64,000 bases of DNA from Clostridia bacterium (GTDB taxonomy: Bacteria > Bacillota > Clostridia > Oscillospirales > Acutalibacteraceae): NCBI GenBank assembly GCA_017517865.1, contig JAFWYB010000068.1, positions 1 to 64,000 on the forward strand. The letters run 5' to 3'. Numbering within the stretch: the first letter of the stretch is position 1; each line of letters starts with the position of its first letter. Made by a program: the position numbers and the translations under genes. The notes below the pieces were generated by a model. It was not told the origin of the DNA and did not search any database. It saw nothing but the letters and a program-made list of their open reading frames with translations. Positions 61,442 to 64,000 of the stretch are shown one piece after another.

Positions 61442-62743
61442 ATGGCACGTGACGGTGACATCAAAGAAAAAACCGTGAGATGTTCTTTCTGCAAAAAGAC
61501 TCAGACTGAGGTAAAAACTCTTATTGCGGGTCCCGGAGTATATATCTGCGACGAATGTATAGAGTTCTGCCGCAATATAATTGATGACGAAGTGCAGGAA
61601 AACAAAAAGGAAAAAAACGAAGAGCTTACTGCTTTAAAGAAGCCGCACGAAATAAAGGCGCTTCTTGACGAATACGTAATCGGACAGGAAGAGGCTAAAA
61701 TGGCTCTGAGCGTAGGCGTTTATAACCACTACAAGAGAATATATATGGGCTCTGACAGTGATGTTGAAATCACCAAGAGTAACATTCTTATGCTCGGTCC
61801 TACGGGTGTAGGTAAAACTATGCTCGCTCAGACTCTTGCAAAAATTCTCGATGTACCCTTTGCAATAGCTGATGCTACAACTCTTACCGAGGCGGGCTAT
61901 GTCGGTGAAGATGTTGAAAATATTCTTCTCAGGCTTATTCAGGCAGCGGATTTTGACGTTGAAAAGGCTGAAAGAGGTATTATCTACGTTGATGAAATAG
62001 ACAAGATAGGCAGAAAGGGCGAGAGCACCTCAATCACCCGTGATGTAAGCGGTGAGGGTGTTCAGCAGGCACTTCTCAAGATTCTTGAAGGCACAGTTTC
62101 CAACGTGCCTCCCCAGGGCGGCAGAAAGCATCCCCAGCAGGAGTTTATACAGATTGATACCACAAACATACTTTTTATCTGTGCAGGCTCATTTGAGGGT
62201 ATTGAAAGAATTGTTGAAAAGAGAATGGGTAACTCGGGCCTCGGCTTCGGTGCCAAGATAAAAAGCAAGCAGGAAATTGAGGAAAGCAAGATAATGCATA
62301 AGGTCATTCACCACGACCTTGTGAAGTTCGGTCTTATTCCCGAGCTTGTGGGCCGTCTTCCCGTAATTACCGCTCTTGATGACCTTGACGAAGCGTCACT
62401 TATAAGAATTATGTCTGAGCCTAAAAATGCTCTTATCAAGCAGTATCAGTACATTTTCTCCCTTGACGGCATCGAGCTTGAGTTTACCGACGAGGCACTC
62501 AAGGCAATTGCAGAGAAAACACTCAAGGCAAAAACAGGTGCCCGAGGACTTCGTTCTATTATGGAAAAGCTTCTTGTGAAATATATGTACGATCTTCCTT
62601 CGGCAGGATACGAGGGCAGGCTTACAATAACCAAAGAGGCAGTTAATGAGGAGGCTGATGCTCTCTTCGAGGCAGGTAACCTTATTTCCGATAAAAGAGC
62701 CGACAAACACGGCAAAAATTCCGCTCAGGCTATTGACTTTTAA
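61442..62743 (+). CDS. clpX: ATP-dependent Clp protease ATP-binding subunit ClpX
   Basis: A 433-residue AAA+ unfoldase. An N-terminal zinc-binding domain ([28 protein letters not shown], residues 14-45) recognises substrates and adaptors. Walker [11 protein letters not shown] is near 119, the pore loop GYVGEDVEN near 157, Walker [11 protein letters not shown] near 180 and the sensor-2 [12 protein letters not shown] near 368. It lies 42 bases behind clpP. Confidence 0.97.
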   Translation: MARDGDIKEKTVRCSFCKKTQTEVKTLIAGPGVYICDECIEFCRNIIDDEVQENKKEKNEELTALKKPHEIKALLDEYVIGQEEAKMALSVGVYNHYKRIYMGSDSDVEITKSNILMLGPTGVGKTMLAQTLAKILDVPFAIADATTLTEAGYVGEDVENILLRLIQAADFDVEKAERGIIYVDEIDKIGRKGESTSITRDVSGEGVQQALLKILEGTVSNVPPQGGRKHPQQEFIQIDTTNILFICAGSFEGIERIVEKRMGNSGLGFGAKIKSKQEIEESKIMHKVIHHDLVKFGLIPELVGRLPVITALDDLDEASLIRIMSEPKNALIKQYQYIFSLDGIELEFTDEALKAIAEKTLKAKTGARGLRSIMEKLLVKYMYDLPSAGYEGRLTITKEAVNEEADALFEAGNLISDKRADKHGKNSAQAIDF

Positions 62744-62747
62744 TTTA

Positions 62748-62775
62748 TTGTTGTGATAAAATACCATAGTATAAA
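62748..62775 (+). promoter_or_regulatory. Possible promoter of secG
   Basis: TTGTTG (62748-62753), a 16-base spacer and TATAAA (62770-62775). Confidence 0.45.
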
Positions 62776-62794
62776 ATTATCGGAGGTTTAACAG

Positions 62795-63046
62795 ATGACT
62801 ACTCTTCAGTATGTATTATCAATTTTAACTATTATAGTATCTCTCACCATCATCGTTCTTGTTTCTCTTCAGGAAAGCAAGCAGAAGGGTCTTTCAGGCG
62901 CAATTGCAGGCGGTGCAGACACTTTCTTCGGCAAGAATAAGGGCAGAACTATGGAAGCAAAGCTTTCATTTGCCACAAAAATCTGCGGCACAATTTTCTT
63001 CATCCTTGCTCTTGTTTCAGCTCTTCTTTTCCTTTTCGGAATATAA
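62795..63046 (+). CDS. secG: Preprotein translocase subunit SecG
   Basis: An 83-residue protein with two membrane helices (about 6-26 and 58-80) joined by the conserved cytoplasmic loop QESKQKGLSGAIAGGADTFF. It stimulates SecYE-SecA transport. GGAGGT precedes the start. Confidence 0.93.
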   Translation: MTTLQYVLSILTIIVSLTIIVLVSLQESKQKGLSGAIAGGADTFFGKNKGRTMEAKLSFATKICGTIFFILALVSALLFLFGI

Positions 63047-63066
63047 GAGAAAACCGTAACAGAATT

Positions 63067-63103
63067 ATCCTCGCTTCTCAGAAGTGAGGATTTTTTGTTT
63101 TTT
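63067..63103 (+). terminator. Terminator of secG
   Basis: ATCCTCGCTT (63067-63076) pairs with AAGTGAGGAT (63082-63091) with one wobble, followed by a T-rich run. Confidence 0.75.
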
Positions 63104-63104
63104 T

Positions 63105-63137
63105 ACGACATAATTTACCGTTTAAACGGCTTATAAT
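63105..63137 (+). promoter_or_regulatory. Possible long-spacer promoter of spoIIGA
   Basis: ACGACA (63105-63110), a 21-base spacer and TATAAT (63132-63137). On the minus strand TGTCGTAA overlaps the -35 region and resembles a 0A box (TGTCGAA). In B. subtilis the spoIIG promoter has an over-long spacer and needs Spo0A, so this layout fits, but it is inferred from short matches. Confidence 0.4.
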
Positions 63138-63155
63138 GATATAGGTGATGTGCTG

Positions 63156-64000
63156 ATGCAGGTTATTTATGCCGATGTGCTTGTGATAATAAATATATAC
63201 ATAACCTATATTATTCTTATGCTTACCTCAGCCTTCGGCGGCGTGAAAAGAAATGCGGGCAGACTCGCTGTTGCTTCGGTTCTTTCGGGGCTTTATTCTC
63301 TTATTATTCTTGTGCCCGATGTCAGCAATACCGTTATAAGCATAACCAGAATGTTTTTTTCTTTTTTTATGCTTTTTATAGCCTTCGGCAGGGTCAGCCG
63401 CAAAAGCTTCTTGCGTCTTGCGGCGGCATTTTTTGCGGTTAATTTTGCTTTTGCGGGCGTTATGCTTGCCCTTTGGCTTTTTGTTTCTCCCGAAGGGATG
63501 TATTATAACAGCTCTGTAGTCTATTTTGATATAGACACGGGTACGCTGATAATTCTTACTGTTGTGTGCTATTTTGCTTTGTCGCTTATCAGCCGCTTTA
63601 TACAGAAAAGGGTACCGCGAGACAGCGTTTACGACTGTGTGATATATGCGGCAGACAGACAGTTTCACTGTCACTGCTTTCTTGATACGGGTAACAGCCT
63701 TAAGGATTGCTATACCGGAAGCAGTGTAATTATAATAAATAAAGATATTCTGAGGTCTGTAACAGGCGATAACCCGCTTGAAAGCAGGCTGAAAATAAGG
63801 CTGATACCTCACTGTACCGTTTCGGGTGAGGGTATGCTATACGCTTTTACAAGTGAGAAAGCAGAAATAAAAGGACTGACAAAAAGCTGCACGGTAAAAA
63901 ATGTAACGGTAGCACTTACTGAGGAAAAAATCCGCGGGGGAGGCTTTGACGGTATTCTCCCTTGGGATATATTTGAAAATACCACCGATGAAAGGGAGAA
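63156..64000 (+). CDS. spoIIGA: Sigma-E processing peptidase SpoIIGA (partial, runs off the window)
   Basis: The first 281 residues of a membrane-embedded aspartic protease that activates pro-sigma-E in the mother cell. Five hydrophobic helices occupy about 1-155 (MQVIYADVLVIINIYITYII at the start). The soluble part begins with the catalytic-site motif CFLDTGNSLKD (near residue 184). A second conserved block, FDGILPWDIF, lies near 266. The start follows ATAGGTGATG. The sigma-E gene is expected next but lies outside the window. Confidence 0.88.
   Translation, partial: MQVIYADVLVIINIYITYIILMLTSAFGGVKRNAGRLAVASVLSGLYSLIILVPDVSNTVISITRMFFSFFMLFIAFGRVSRKSFLRLAAAFFAVNFAFAGVMLALWLFVSPEGMYYNSSVVYFDIDTGTLIILTVVCYFALSLISRFIQKRVPRDSVYDCVIYAADRQFHCHCFLDTGNSLKDCYTGSSVIIINKDILRSVTGDNPLESRLKIRLIPHCTVSGEGMLYAFTSEKAEIKGLTKSCTVKNVTVALTEEKIRGGGFDGILPWDIFENTTDERE

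Overview
The window reads as chromosome from a spore-forming, low-to-moderate GC Clostridia, most plausibly an uncultured gut member of the Oscillospirales (Ruminococcaceae-like). The evidence is the gene families: SpoIVB and SpoIIGA homologues, Prp with an N-terminally extended L27, AT-rich consensus sigma-A promoters with AGGAGG ribosome binding sites, GH20 and GH38 glycosidases, and secreted Big_2, FN3 and SLH-like proteins. The species assignment is inference. No rRNA, tRNA, CRISPR array, complete insertion sequence or prophage was seen.

Layout. 1-391 holds hairpins resembling an IS200/IS605-type end and a broken alpha/beta-hydrolase gene. 0.4-5.4 kb is a phosphoglucomutase / Nfu-like / GH38 mannosidase operon behind a long, apparently folded leader. 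5.4-7.3 kb is a small XRE repressor divergent from a secreted FN3 protein, with twin operators. 7.4-8.5 kb is rplU-prp-rpmA. 8.5-18 kb carries a Na/Pi-type transporter, a cytoplasmic hexosaminidase, a phosphoesterase, a carboxypeptidase homologue that has lost its catalytic serine, an SGNH hydrolase with eight Big_2 repeats, and a monoglyceride-lipase-like hydrolase. 18-21 kb is a DUF5685/DnaJ/membrane-protein operon followed by folT under a tetrahydrofolate riboswitch. 21-27 kb has a methyltransferase plus GPH transporter pair, an SLH-type GDSL protein, and an AlsT-family symporter under a glycine riboswitch. 27-34 kb has a reverse-strand rsmE-rsmF-phosphoesterase operon headed by a TetR gene, the divergent ABC exporter, and a secreted putative permuted papain-fold protein.

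34.7-43.4 kb is a cell-envelope block: PucR/CdaR-type regulator, ftsE, ftsX, a PcsB/EnvC-like M23 protein, an S41 protease homologue without its catalytic dyad, and a GT2/CDP-glycerol glycerophosphotransferase fusion. 43.4-49.7 kb has spoIVB, tmcAL, a 2[4Fe-4S] ferredoxin, holB, a PSP1/RicT gene and mtaB. 49.7-51.4 kb is a small accessory-looking unit: an XRE repressor and two membrane proteins, with matched operators around a consensus promoter. 51.5-63 kb is housekeeping (dacF, pgi, a P-loop protein, a Gfo/Idh oxidoreductase, rnhB, yraN, thrC, a phosphoesterase, tig, clpP, clpX, secG). The window ends inside spoIIGA.

The most unusual observations are: (1) two GC-rich elements, at 16.9 kb and 44.7 kb, with the same plan of a terminal inverted repeat enclosing three hairpins; (2) the XRE / two-membrane-protein unit; (3) two pseudo-enzymes of envelope metabolism; (4) a possible three-way-junction leader before the phosphoglucomutase gene; and (5) a THF riboswitch whose expression platform appears to be a long Shine-Dalgarno-sequestering hairpin.
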